Shown piece after piece: positions 45,201 through 57,190 of a DNA stretch of 64,000 bases. Numbering within the stretch: the first letter of the stretch is position 1; the number at the start of each line of letters is the position of its first letter. Under the pieces are notes generated by a model, which was given only the letters and a program-made list of their open reading frames with translations, was not told the origin of the DNA and did not search any database. The DNA is from Spinellus fusiger (taxonomy: Eukaryota; Mucoromycota; Mucoromycetes; Mucorales; Phycomycetaceae), in contig JALLLS010000012.1 of assembly GCA_025094145.1 (NCBI GenBank), positions 62,001-126,000 on the forward strand. The letters are read 5' to 3'. The translations under genes were made by a program, and so were the position numbers.

Positions 45201-45962
45201 CTTTGTATTGACTGTGTTGAATACATAGGAAGTGGTAAATCTTTAAGGGAAAAAAAAACTCCCCTATCAAGCCAGTCCTATTATGAAGTTTGACATAAAG
45301 AACGTATTTTCTCACAAGTTTACTTTCTGTTGTTGTTTGAGATCTTTTTCTATCTGAGCAGCAAAATAGGTTTTATTTTTATACGAAACATCCAATGGCC
45401 TATTTAGTTTTGTTCATGAGGTGAATTAGAGTAAAATTGCCGTTGAGTGAAAAGTAGAAATGAATAGACAGGGGAGGGGCAGTGGTAATGATATGAATCA
45501 TTCTTATTATTTATCATTTTTCTTATCATAATAAGAATCATAATAAGAATCATAACAAGATTAATATATAATAATATATAATAATAATAACATATAATAA
45601 TAATATTAATAATAATAATATATAAAGGGCTCCGAATAATGCATAAAACAACATTCACAAAAGCAACAGTCCGTCCTTCATTTTAAATGCGCGATTTGCA
45701 CCTTTAATTCTTTTTCTTTTTTATACTCTTGTTTCCTCTTCTACCTTTTCTAGTATTTTGTTCTTGTTACTTTACTTTTACTCCTTCTTACTATTGATTG
45801 ATTGTGTTTATATACTTGTCATAGCACATCTTTTCTATTCTCTACTGAAAAACAAGCTCCCTCTACTGCTTTTTGTCTTACATATAATTTATTCACAAGT
45901 CGTTTTTACCCCTGAATCAGGCTTCAAAAAAGAATTCAAAATTTATAACATTTCATTGTAAA
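42217..45962. other. AT-rich spacer, no gene supported
   Basis: About 3.7 kb with no convincing coding signal. A minus-strand frame at 42591-42905 (EVLFDKKGLYTS) shares an FDK[KR]GLY string with 34207-34010 and may be part of a diverged repeat. Overlapping plus frames at 43902-44286 lack family motifs. 45530-45625 is an (ATAATA)n microsatellite. 45700-45960 is pyrimidine-rich and is probably the 5' flank of the SWIRM gene. Confidence 0.5.
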
Positions 45963-47128
45963 ATGGCCGCTTCTTACAAGAACCTCTATATTATGCAAGA
46001 CCCAATTCACAAGCCTGTTCCTCGCAATTGCTTATCGGACAGAAATACCGCTCTCCTATCCCCTCCTCTCACACCCACAGAACCCAAGTTCGTCTATAGC
46101 GTACCATGGCAACAAGGTGCAAGTGCCAAAAAGCTATCTCCATTGCTGACTGACCCAACTGACAATTCTCCAAGACTGGTGGCACCATTAAGTAACCGGA
46201 GAAAGAGATTCATCCAAGAGTATGCACACATGATCGAATTCTTACGACCTATTAGCCATGGCTTTGATCGACGCCAAAAGCCTTCTTCTTATCGCCAGGA
46301 CATGATTTTTTCACTCGATGTCTATGGCACAATGGCAGAGGAATCAACCCCCCTCAAAAAAAGATATACCCCATCCGCATTAGTACGCAAGCCTATGGTT
46401 ATCGAAATGCACAATGATGGCGGCCATGGAAACGAAGAAGGTCGCTCATGTACTACGTTCAACAAAGACGCTGTGCACCTTTCCTTTAAGAGAATTAAAT
46501 CTATCCCCGACGGCTCCGCTACTAAAAAGATGAAAATTCGTGTTTCAAGTGCCAAACCAAGTCTTACTACTCTTCCAGCGGCTCCAATCGATGCTGTGAC
46601 AAGCCCTGTGCCAAGCAAAAGTCCTACAAAGAAAGAGAAAGTGGATCTTGCGTCTGTGTTTGATATTATCAACATTAATATTGAAGATGAAGCCCACTTC
46701 CCACCAGCATGGATACCACAATCCGAGGCTTTGGATCGCATTCCCGTCAAGGTGGCCTGGAAAGGTAAATTTATTATGTTTTGGCTTGCTGTTGAAATAC
46801 AGCCTATCTTATGCTTGTTATGGTACCTGAATTCTAACTTGTTATTGCTACTGGATTAGGTGCACCTCTTCAGATCAACCACCAGCCCTACTACTCTCGT
46901 CTCCATCCAGTGGAAGTTAGAATTGCCTCTACCCTTCGTTTGAGTCCAATTCAGTACATTCGGTGTAAACGTGTTCTGATTCGTGCTGCACAGGAGTATA
47001 GTGAGAAAGACACTGCATTCCGAAAGTCAGATGCTCAAAAGCTATGTCGTGTGGACGTGAACAAGACAAGTGCTCTTTGGACAGTCTTTGGACAGCTTGG
47101 TTGGATGGGACATCGCTGGCCCAATTGA
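45963..47128 (+). CDS. SWIRM-domain protein (FUN19-like)
   Basis: Two exons (45963-46764, 46860-47128), 356 aa, phase 1 junction. SWIRM is a helical domain of chromatin proteins that binds DNA or histone tails; fungal stand-alone members such as yeast FUN19 are poorly characterised. Residues about 1-270 are Pro/Ser/Lys-rich and mostly disordered, with conserved-looking SPPLTPTEPKF, the basic NRRKRF (possible nuclear signal) and MIFSLDVYG. The C-terminal ~90 residues form the SWIRM: LHPVEVRIASTLRLSPIQY, then YIRCKRVLIRAAQEYSEK, FRKSDAQKLCRVDVNKTS and LWTVFGQLGWM. The domain and its C-terminal placement are confident. Which chromatin complex it joins is unknown. Confidence 0.87.
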
Positions 47129-48480
47129 AAATCCTCACAAGGAACAACCACTGTCTATTTCTCTTATACCAAAACTCTAATATTCTACACGTTTTATACT
47201 ATACTTTATACTAGTCCTTAATGTTTCTCTATATGCAGTTTATATTTACGCCAAAATATACATACAAATATATACATACAAATATATACATACAAATATA
47301 TACATATAAATATATACATACAAATATATACATACAAATATATATATATATATACATATACATACATACACACATACACACATACACACATACACACATA
47401 CACACATACACACACATATACACCCTTCCCTCCTATGGATATCCAATGTCTATTCCACTGTGCTTTCTTTTATTTTATTCTTCTGATCCATTCTCCTCAG
47501 TCTGGCACTGGTCTATTTTGACACTTGGACTAGTATAGATTTCAAATAGTCCTTTTTTGTTTATTTAATATTCGTGTAGTGCTTATTTATATAAGATTTC
47601 ATTTCACACCGCTTACAAAGAGTACAAGTAACCCCATGAACAAGGTGCTCTCAAAAGTTAATTTCTTCCATCATGTGATACATGAGGAAGAAGAATAGAA
47701 ATGCTCTTGTTTATTGTTATGAATTGCCTGTTATTTCTAATACTACCAAGCCAACACTGTCAGCAAGTATCTCAGGTAGCAGGACCTACCAACGGGATTT
47801 GTAATTGACTGCCATTTCCCCCTCCCCCCCCATGCTATACTCATCTTCAGGCGTATTTGTTTTCCTGAGGCATTAGTCCAGATCCAGATCTGGTTGAAAC
47901 AAAATCTTGGTGTTGAGTTAAGACGTCATTGCATCCATACTCTATTTGCACTCTATTCATTCAATAAGAATACCAAAAAGAAAAAGAAAGACATAGGCCA
48001 CCCATTCATGATCTACTCTACAAGATAGGAGTGTGACTGCATAGAGTCGACACTGACAAGAGAGAGAAATAGAAAGAGAGGTTTGCTCCTTACAGTTCAA
48101 AGTATTTTTTATTTTTGGGTGTTGGTTGCTATTCGCGCATTGGGCATTTTAGCCACCCTATGAGATTGTATGAAAATAAAATTGGGATAAACATTGAAAC
48201 ACTTCAAATACGAAAGTGAAAAATAATAATGCAAAGAGAGAGGAAACAGAAGAATAAGAGAATATAAAACCTCAATGAGGGAAAAATGATGGAAAATGAG
48301 AAATGATGGTAGAATGAGAATTATGAATAGACATCCAAAAGGCCATAAATTCAACAAAATAGGACACCAAAAAGATAACCGTCATCCTGTGGCGATTCGA
48401 AATCCAACGAGGGATACTTGGAGCAACTCGGACAGTCCTGAGAATATATGTAGCAACTACACTAGCAGCTTCCGGCTTTG
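47129..48480. other. Intergenic with (ATACAAAT)n/(ACACAT)n microsatellites
   Basis: 47256-47424 is a compound microsatellite: ATACAAATAT units changing to ACACATAC units. The rest of the spacer shows no gene; C-rich runs occur near 47820 (CCCCCTCCCCCCCC). Confidence 0.65.
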
Positions 48481-49560
48481 CTAAACGGGTTAAGAATGGG
48501 TGGTAGAGGAGAGATCGGAGGAAAAGTGAGGATACAGCGTCTGTTGCTGAAGGAATCCTTTGCACTCTATGGTGGCGTTGGTGTTCCCGCTCAACACACC
48601 CACCAACAGCCTCAATGAGCAAGCCACTGCCACCAGCGGATTCTTGCCACGCACTAGACTAGTCATTTCACTTTGAAGTCGTTCAAGATAAGCTACTTTT
48701 AATGGATATTTAGGAGGGTTGTGAGCCCGTCCTATTCTTTGAGCATTTTGCCAGAGTACATTGCCACGTAGCTTAATCCATCTGGCTTTACTCTGGGGTG
48801 CTTCTAGCTGCGGAACAAGGCACCAGAGGAGGGTGTCTTCAGGAAGGGTGGCTGCTCACTCAACAAATCTGGCTTGCAGATAAAGGAAACGAGAGTATAT
48901 GTTAGGGAGGGCGGCTAATTGGGCAACCTGGATCGTTCCAAACCTAGCAGTAGCAGATCTAGCAAGACAAAGTCTCAGACAAGCAGACTGACAGATTTGT
49001 AGCGGGCGGATGCCTAGTCTATTGACATTACAAATAGCCAACCCATACTCAAGAATAGGCCGAACAAAACAGTATACACTCTTAGGGCTGCTGTAATCCC
49101 AAAGCCATACATGTTTACACCCACTCCTCTCAGCTTTTGCATTACTGCAATTGCCTTGACTTGTGAGTGTGAGAACAGTGCGTCTTGGTTAATACCTTGA
49201 CGTGAAAAGAGGATACCAAGGTACTTGAAAGTATCACAGGTTGGAAGCTCGTTGCCATAGAGATAAAACGGCACATTGGCCGGGGCATTGAGTACTTCAC
49301 ATTTGGAGGGACTCTATCTGTAGCCAAGGAGGGTCGAGTGAATTTCGGCAAGTGCCAGCATTCAATGTATATCTTCTGGGCAGCCCATAAGAGCCACATC
49401 ATCAGCATACAACAAATAATTCACAGGAGCCCAAGTAACAGTGACATGAGACGGCCTGTAAGAGGAATCTGACGACTCAGAAGAGTCATCCGAAACTGTA
49501 GAAGTAGGAAAAGGATTGTGAAGGGAATTCTGTAACTCGTCAAGCAATGCGTGAACAGTT
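48481..49560 (-). pseudogene. LINE-type (non-LTR) reverse transcriptase relic
   Basis: The minus strand carries the central reverse transcriptase core: NYLLYADDVALMG with the catalytic YADD at 49409-49398, then CDTFKYLGILFSRQGINQD (the F-K-YLG motif) and MQKLRGVGVNMYGFG. After frameshifts come RPILEYGLAICNVN-like sequence and a segment ending CLRLCLARSATAR. Stops and frame changes throughout show decay. The N-terminal endonuclease and 3' end are not identified. Non-LTR elements of this kind copy themselves via RNA; this copy is dead. It lies immediately upstream of the HIBCH gene, in the opposite orientation. Confidence 0.82.
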
Positions 49561-49784
49561 GCCTGTGGGGAAGTAAAAGAGAAAGGATTTCAAGCACAGA
49601 GATGAATAGACCGTCCCATAGTAGGTGGGTGCATACCAACCAGTATTGGGGATACCGAAGTTTGCTCCTTACACCGTCTACCTTCCTTTGTCGGAGATTC
49701 AACCGAGATGAAAAAATGTAAAATAAATAAAGCAAAAACAGACCAGCTTACCTTGTCAGAAGAGATCTATTGTCCATCGTCAAT

Positions 49785-51985
49785 ATGCAAAGGGTCCAAG
49801 TCTTTCGTAGAACAGTTCTTGAGGCTATGAGTAGCTATAGAAACAATGCTTCATCAATAAGACTGGTAAGTTATGAGAGAGTTCTCGTTTGGTGTTTCTT
49901 AAACGCTGTCTTCACGTACTGGAGCACCTCTTTCCCTCCTAAGAATAGAAAGACAACCCACAAGGCTAATCCAATGTATGAACTATGTTTATATAAATGT
50001 GTGTGTGTGTGTGTGTTTATAGATGGCTACTTCTTCCACAAACAATGGTGCCGAGGTAATTCTCTTTCTTTACTACCAAAAAGCATAAAGAGTTCCCCCT
50101 TTATTTTCTCCTTTTCTCGTTGAAAGACAGGATCCAAGTGGAACACTAGACATGTCACTGATACACTGAGCCTTTTATATTTATATTTATATTTATATTT
50201 ATATTTATATCTATATTTATTGGACATTGCCATGATAGCCTGTTGTCTTGATTAACAAAGTATTGGGAGCAAGACACATTACACTGAATCGTCCTGAACG
50301 ACTGAATGCATTGAGCCATGATATGGTGAAGATTATCCTCCCCAACCTTCTCGTAAGTATATATAAAAGGACACGTTCATATTCAATACTAGACTAACGG
50401 ACAGGATGGACAATGTGCTTGTAGGCATGGGAGAAATCTGAACTTGCCAATGTAGTTATTCTCAAGGGCAATGGAAGAGCATTGTGTTCTGGTGGTGATG
50501 TGCGTGGTAAGGATTGCTATTCTATGGATCCAAATGGGACTCATTTACACTATGCATAAGATATTATTGAATACATTGAGAGCAGCAAAGCAATGCAAAA
50601 GATCATTACGGATGAGTTCAGACTTCTTCACACAATTGCTACTTTAGACACACCCTATGTTGCTATTATGGATGGCATTACAAGTAAGATAAAGTCCAAG
50701 GGGAGGAGGAGGGGAATAGTATTGTACTCAACCCCATTGGTTATGTTAGTGGGTGCTGGTGCTGCTATGTGTGCCCATGGTGGATTCCGTATTGCCACTG
50801 AGAACACTGTATTCTCTATGCCTGAGACTGCCATTGGTCTGTTCACTGATGTTGGCTCTAGTTTCTATATGCCCCGTCTGGATGGTCAATTGGGTGTCTA
50901 TCTTGCACTGACAGGTGCTTCTCTCAAGGCAGAAGATGTATTGTGAGTCTCTTCTTTGTTAGGGTAGAACTCACTCTGTATTTCCATTAGGTTCTCTGGC
51001 ATTGCTACTCATTTCGTACCTTCTTCGCGTCTTCCTGCCTTGGAGAGCCGCCTGAGTGAGCTGGGTTCGTCCAACCGAGACGTGGTGAACACTGCTATTG
51101 AGGAATTCTCAGCTGAATACAATCCCAAGCTTCGTTTGTCCTTGGGAGGTGCTATTCGTAAGACCATTGACAGGTAATTCTGGACACTTTAGAGAGGAAA
51201 ACAGAGGCTGTTAACATTGGCCAAGCTGCTTCAAATTCAACACTGTAGAAGAGATCATTGAGGCCCTTGAGAAGGATGGATCTGATTTTGCTCTTGAGAC
51301 CAAAGACACACTCCTACAGCGCTCTCCTACAGCAGTTAAAGTCACTCTTCAGCAAATGCGTATGGGTGCTTCTCTCAGTGTTGCCCAGTGTTTCAAGATG
51401 GAGTACAGACTTCTCCAATCTGTTGCAGTAAGTCAAATAAGGAATAAGGGTCTGAGTACAGCCACAGATAGAGTTACATGGACTTGCAGAGAGAGAGAGA
51501 GAGAATGCCCCCTTTGCCAAGTGTCGATTGAACCCCACTAACCCTTCTTATGCAATCTCCCCTCTTCTCCTCTGCACTATTGACTGCTATAGATCCAGCC
51601 TGACTTTAAGGAAGGCGTTACTGCTCGTCTCATTAAAAAAGTTGAGCCTGTATGGAACCCAAGCACATTAGCCGAGGTTGATAACCGCACCATCAGAACC
51701 AAATTCTTTGATACTCCTGGCAAGCAGTCTCTTGATCTCTTGTCGCTCAGGACATTCAGCCAACATCCCTTCCTTAAATACACGCTTCCTACTGAGGATG
51801 CGATTCGCCGTGTAGTGACAGGAGAGGACTCTGTGGGTATTTCCATTGCCCATCACCAGACTGTCCTCCAACACTTTGTCAGCAGCCGTCAAGGCAAATT
51901 CGGTGTACGTGAAAAGGTGCTAGATGTGCTTGACCGAAAAACAAAGGGAGAGCAGGGACAAAAGTTGGAATGGATTTATGAATAG
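49785..51985 (+). CDS. 3-hydroxyisobutyryl-CoA hydrolase, mitochondrial (crotonase family)
   Basis: Nine exons (49785-49865, 50023-50055, 50239-50352, 50425-50506, 50561-50683, 50750-50942, 50991-51173, 51226-51427, 51593-51985), 467 aa, every phase matches. It hydrolyses 3-hydroxyisobutyryl-CoA in valine breakdown (yeast Ehd3 type, human HIBCH type). The first two exons give a basic Ser/Arg-rich leader (MQRVQVFRRTVLEAMSSYR), probably a mitochondrial presequence. The crotonase core follows: ITLNRPERLNALSHDMV, LKGNGRALCSGGDVRD (oxyanion-hole Gly-Gly-Asp), DGITMGAGAAMCAHGGFRIA, MPETAIGLFTDVGSSFYMPR with the HIBCH-type Glu and Asp catalytic pair, then HFVPSSRLPALE and QPDFKEGVTARLI. The length fits HIBCH (about 390-500 aa). 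Introns 1 and 2 carry (TG)n and (TTATAT)n microsatellites. The LINE relic borders the 5' end. Confidence 0.93.
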
Positions 51986-52351
51986 TTTAATGATGGAGTA
52001 TTTATAATAAATAATAAGTAAATATAAAAAGAAAAAGAAATATAAAAAACAGCTGTAGAATGACTATTCTCTTGCCATTCTCTCTTTAATGTAATGTCTA
52101 TCGTCCATAACGCCTGCTTAGAAGAAGTGATTTGTAAGCAGAGAGACAAGTCAACCTATCGCTAAAGAGAAAGAAAGAAAGAAAGAAAAGGATGAGCAGA
52201 AAACAAGCAGACCTTTTGGTACTTCTTTGAGGAATACCTTATTTTGCAGTGGAGTGGGCAGACAAGCGAAAGATGAGAAGAAGGGGAGGGAAAAAAAAAA
52301 AGAGTTTAATTTCTTTTGTTTTCTTTTGTTTTTTGTTCTTTCACATTGACC
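51986..52351. other. Intergenic spacer
   Basis: No gene seen. AATAAT/AATAAG runs at 52006-52025 may carry the HIBCH poly(A) signal. A (GAAA)n run lies at 52165-52190 and an A-rich tract at 52290-52305. Confidence 0.5.
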
Positions 52352-53600
52352 ATGAAAGGACTTCATTTATCAGTAGAATGCATGCAACAGAGATTAGCTC
52401 ATCCTTACACAACACCTCTTGTTATTCGTCCTCCTCGCTATTATATGCTAGATACAGACAACCCTTTTATTTACCATGCTCATGGGTTGTCTGATGTCAG
52501 ATACCAAGACACTTGGCCTGTTCCTCTTCCTACACATATTATCAGACCAAGAGGTATTCAAACAAGAACACCCAGTGGTCTCTGTACTGAATCACTTCGC
52601 CACCCCACCCATGTCGTTTCTACGGAGTGTAGCCATGAGGTATCCATGCAACTTACACTCAGACACTGATCTATTGGATACACTATAATGAAAATCCCAC
52701 TCAAAAGGCTTGGTGCAGACTAAGCCAGAGAGAGAATAGCCGGTATACGTCCCATCTTACACCTCTAAAGACAGAACACCGCATTAAAAAGCCACCCCAC
52801 CTACAAACACGGTCCACCCCCACCCCAAGGGGACCTCTTCCTGAAAAGAGACTGCATAAAAAGGCAGAGAGCCAGCCAGCTGTGGATCGGTATTCTCCAC
52901 CCTCTGAACACCCTCCTCTACGTGCATGTCGCTGGAGAGACTGTTCTCAAAAGGGATTTACAACAGCAGAACTCAAGATACACTTGCTGAAGGAGCATGT
53001 GGATGGGCCTAAAGGTGTAAGTAGACCGACCAGAGATGAAAGAGAGAGCCTATGGGTTGTTGGTGTGTGTTGTGTGTGTGTTTATCTATAAAGAAGAGAA
53101 AGGAAAAAGAGGGACTGATACTACAGGATGCATAGCCATCCAAGGCGTGTTATTGGAACCAATGCAGTTCTTATGGCAAGGCATTCTCCAAGCTATGCGG
53201 ATTATTATCGCATGTTCGATATCACAATGGACAAATCCCTTACAAATGCCATATCAAAAGTGGGTGTCCTAGGGTGCTATAGAAGACAGTGGCTCCTGTG
53301 GGTACTGATTCTCCTTTGTTAGAGTGTCCCAAGGGTTTCTATCGACGCTTCCAACTCGAAAAGCATCTCTGCAGTCATAGGGAAAAGGCAGTGCCTTTGA
53401 TCTGTCCCTATCTCTCTTGTTCAGCCCTCACCCACTCCCCAAAAGAATTCGTACTTCATATTGAGGTGGAGCATGAGGATGATTGGGATCTGGTTCCAAA
53501 GAGAAAGAGCCTCCACTCAAACACATGTTCCATGCCTGGAGAAAAGAAGAAGGCTGTTGAAAGAAGAAGGCTGTTGAAAGAAAAGGGAGGAGATGTATAG
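52352..53600 (+). CDS. C2H2 zinc-finger protein with four fingers
   Basis: Four exons (52352-52553, 52640-53016, 53136-53259, 53323-53600), 326 aa, all phases fit. The N-terminal 125 residues have no named domain (PYTTPLVIRPPRYYMLDT, THIIRPRGIHATYTQTLIYW, WCRLSQREN), followed by a basic Pro-rich linker. Then four fingers: CRWRDCSQKGF..H..H, CYWNQCSSYGKAF..H..H, CHIKKCPKGF..H..H and CPYLSCSALTHSP..H..H. All use a C-x4-C spacing, unlike the usual C-x2-C. The N-terminal region plus C-x4-C fingers recalls the RFX-like/zinc-finger part of RSC9/ARID2-type chromatin-remodelling subunits; that is an inference. The finger reading frame of exon 3 and the exon 3/4 junction were fixed by reconstructing intact fingers. 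The C-terminus is basic (KKKAVERRRLLKEKGG). Confidence 0.8.
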
Positions 53601-53865
53601 TCTTGTTGCATTCTATTCTATTCTATCCTATTCAATCAATCCTATCCTATTCAATCAATCCATACATCCATCTACCAATGCTAGGCCATCTTAGGCTGTG
53701 TTAAACCGTGTGGTCTTTATGTTGAACTATGCTAAACTATACTAAACTATGGGAACAAAACAAAACAAAAAAAAAGCACAATAAACAGAACAGTCCATGT
53801 GTAGGCGTATCTACGTACATGGTGGTGTGTGACGTCTAAATCTTCTCTTGTTTCTCTTCTTGTTC

Positions 53866-54558
53866 ATGGCCAACCCCAATGAATGGTCTACTCTTATCAA
53901 CCCTTGTGCTCATGAGCTTGCTGAGCGTTGGGACCTCACTGCTCTTGCCACACCTACTGTAAATAAGCACTGCTGTGTGTGTAGTCACTAACAACACACC
54001 CAAGTTAGTGGCCATAGGAGAACTCACCACCACCACTGTCCAACAGACACACACTACGGCTGTTGCTCTTGCCAAGGTCAGTGTATAGAGTGTTGCAAGC
54101 ATGACTGACGCGTAGTTCTACAGTCTGAGGTGGAGATGGAGAGTGTGCATGCTATGCTAAAACAACTCAGAGACCAAAACGAGGCCCTTGAACAAGCATT
54201 TGCCCGTATTGATCAATTGGAGGTAATTCATACGGAGCAAGGGAGTACTTATAAAAACACAAGACTATTGTCGAAACAGTCAAAAAGACCTATAATAATG
54301 TAGCAGCAAGTGTCGATACTATGGAAAGAGTCGTTGCAACAAGCAGTCGTACTCGGCTGTTTGGATTGGTAAACAAGTCAATGCCTTACTGCTCATTGTG
54401 ACTTAGCTTTTTATTAGTCTTTGGGCAAACCTACGGCTACACCATTTCAGCCCTACTTTCCTCCTCCTCCTCCTGTAGAAATCTATTCTACAAAGGAATT
54501 GTTCAAGGCATTGGAAGAGGGACAAAGAGAGACAAAGAGGGACAGGAGGGAGGGTTGA
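53866..54558 (+). CDS. Small coiled-coil protein, possibly BLOC-1-like subunit
   Basis: Five exons (53866-53958, 54005-54076, 54124-54222, 54264-54368, 54418-54558), 169 aa, all phase 0. The short introns (41-49 nt) have good CTAAC or CTGAC branch sites. The protein has an acidic N-terminus (MANPNEWSTLINPCAHELAE), a Thr-rich link, a central coiled coil (MLKQLRDQNEALEQAFARI, then VETVKKTYNNVAASVDTMER), a RLFGLSLGKP hinge, a PYFPPPPPVE stretch and a charged tail. This size and layout resemble small coiled-coil subunits of vesicle-trafficking or kinetochore complexes (for example BLOC-1/CNL1), but no motif proves it. The consistent phase-0 splicing argues that it is a real gene. It would act as part of a complex rather than alone. 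Confidence 0.68.
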
Positions 54559-55514
54559 GGTTGAATGTGAATATCATAGACTCCCATTGGATAAAGGAGA
54601 GATCTATGAGGGATGTCATGATCCACCACAGCTTCTCTTGGGTTACTTTTGTTATCTATTCTCTGTTTAGAGTGAGATGCTATTGCATTGAGCTAGTGTA
54701 TCTAACAAAATACGTCAAAACATATTCTGACTGAGTCACACCCTACACATGAAAATGGATAATAAATCAAGCATAGGAATTATAATATAATTACCACAAT
54801 AGGAAGATGTAGCTGAGATTTAGGCAGACTACAGCATTGTGTTCATTTATGATATGTGCCCTTGTTTCTTAATTTTAACCACACTAAAGCATCAATCCAA
54901 CTTCAAACCTACAATGTACAGTGATGAAGTGACTTGATGATGTAGTGATCTCATAGTTCAGTGACTTGTTAATCCAACAGTCCAACTTCTTGGTAGGTTG
55001 CATTGCACTCATACACCCCTATGAAATACTATGGACTCTATCTTATCAACAGAAAAGTGGATTAAAAAAAGAGAGAAAAAAAGAGAGAGCGTTGGGTTCT
55101 ATTCTTTCTTGCAAAGATAGAAATACTTCTCACTCCTATGATTTGGTGATTACTTAATTTGTAAGTAAAAAGGGTCATCTTATAGGTGAAAAGGCAAGGT
55201 TGTATTGGAATACATGTACCTGTGAAATAAGCTTTTATTGTTGCACTCTGCCTTTTAGTAAAAGCAACTTATTGATCTCCACAGTAAAATATATCCATAT
55301 TAGAGTTCTTTCTCTTCTAAAATGATCCCATCTGGACACATATACCTTTTTTCTTTTAATGAATGAGAAGACGGATGACCTGACACCAAAACCATCGTCC
55401 AAAGGGTCTTTACTGGATCCACAGCTGTATTATAAAACTACCCTTATCTTTGTCATTTAAAGAAACACTGACTGAAGCGTCTCTAGAATAGAATACCAAT
55501 GCATTCAACCTTGT

Positions 55515-55640
55515 TATTATTAGTGTTATTATTATTAGTGTTATTATTCCTGTTATTATTCTTGTTATTATTCTTGTTATTATTCCTGTTATTATTCCTG
55601 TTATTATTCTTGTTATTATTATTCCTGTTATTATTCCTGA
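55515..55640. repeat. (TTATTATTCCTG)n minisatellite
   Basis: Imperfect 12-bp units (TTATTATTCCTG/TTATTATTCTTG) repeated about ten times. The Asn-rich and Leu-rich translations through it are products of the repeat. Confidence 0.85.
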
Positions 55641-57016
55641 GGACCACAATGAATATATTCCTTGTTAACAAATGTTTCTATTTTGCAAGCACTGGAAGAG
55701 AGTGTTTAGGTAGATCCAAGAATAGTAAAAATATCTCACGCTCTTTTCCTAAATCACAGCTGAATATCGTTTACTTGGCAGTGTTTAAAGATCGACAAGA
55801 CTGCTTTTCATTACCAGAAATAGTTTTTTTTTAATTCTCTTTTATATTTTTAGAAAAAAAAAGAAAAAAAAGAAAAAAAAGAAAAAAAGAAAAAGAGGGT
55901 GTGGTGGGTACAGAATGAAAATGAAAAGGGTAGAATGTAGATTACCAAGCGTTATCTACTGTAAAAAGTAATTCATAAACACCACCGATGTTCACGGGTT
56001 AAATGGGAACACCAACACCGTCATAGAATCCCTCTTTATGTATCTACTTGGCAAGAGCAAGCCATTCCTACACGCCATTCCTACACGCCATCTTCTATTG
56101 TAGCTGCCTAGTGTCTAAAACCACAGTTGCTGATAGTCACTTATACAATGCTGTTTTTCATAACAAGACTCTAAAGATATTCATTTCAGCCTTTAAACTT
56201 CTTAAAAGGCTTGTCTTGTGTTTAACTTTTCTGGCTGACACTCATTTCTATTTATTCTATATTTATCTCCTACTGTAACTACTTTTTAAACCTTTTTGTT
56301 TAAGAAACTCTAATAGTTCCAATGTAGAGTATCCATTGTTCTATTCTTACCATTGGCGTGTCTGTAGAGTGTAAGAGTGCCTTGAGTTGATTCTGTCTTA
56401 TTCTATAGGCCCTTGGTATTCCACACATACACACATATATACAACACCAGTGGAAAACAAGCCAATGCGTTGGGTTTCACTGTCAGAGCCAAATAAGAAT
56501 AAACCAATAAGAGAATACAATATATAGATTAAATCTCCTCATCAATCTCTATGCTTTTATCTAATAAAGCTGCTCAACAAGCCCTCCTTCCACACACGTG
56601 ACCTTTCTTCCGATAAAGCCATTGAAGATGGAGTGCGTATTCCAATGCGTTGAAAGTAAAAAGTTGTTTTCTTTATTCTATTCTATATTTTAAATGAGAA
56701 ATTATTACACAATTTGTTTTATGTAGAGACAAGAGAGAGCATTAGAGAAGAAGACTATTCTCTTCTCTTTCTATTGTCTTGTTTGGAATTCTTCCTTATT
56801 TTTTAAAGGTAGCTTGTCTCCTTTTAAAACTAAAATCAGTGTTTTTGGAATTTGTTTTGACTTGGTTAAGAAGGTTCACCCCTGAGTTTATATTGTTTCA
56901 TTTCTCCACAGTGAGTTTGAGGTTTTATTAGTGTTGTTATTAGTGTTGTTATTATTCATTAGTCTTGCCGTTTTTATTTTTTATTTTTATATTTTATAAT
57001 AAAGCATTGTTTAGAT

Positions 57017-57190
57017 ATGAATCGATTGAATTGGATAAGAAGGAATAAAACACCCTTCTCGTCGAGTGTCTCTTCTTTTTATGATACAAAGGCCTTTTAT
57101 GGGGCAATAATACGACCAGGAGTGGATACAACAGTCAATCCACGTCAAATTCGGCTTGGAGCTTGGTCATCCAGCAATCGACCCCAGTGA
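57017..57190 (+). CDS. Short ORF, 57 aa, uncertain
   Basis: ATG to TGA, reading MNRLNWIRRNKTPFSSSVSS..FYGAIIRPGVDTTVNPRQIR. The composition is protein-like: a basic amphipathic start, balanced residues and no low complexity, in contrast to its surroundings. No family is recognised, and at 57 codons chance is not excluded. It overlaps a minus-strand frame (57421-57167), so at most one is likely to be real. Confidence 0.3.
   Translation: MNRLNWIRRNKTPFSSSVSSFYDTKAFYGAIIRPGVDTTVNPRQIRLGAWSSSNRPQ

Noticed and set aside
47218..47446. Minus-strand Tyr/Val/Cys/Met-rich frames
   Set aside because: Pure translation of the ACACAT/ATACAAAT microsatellite.
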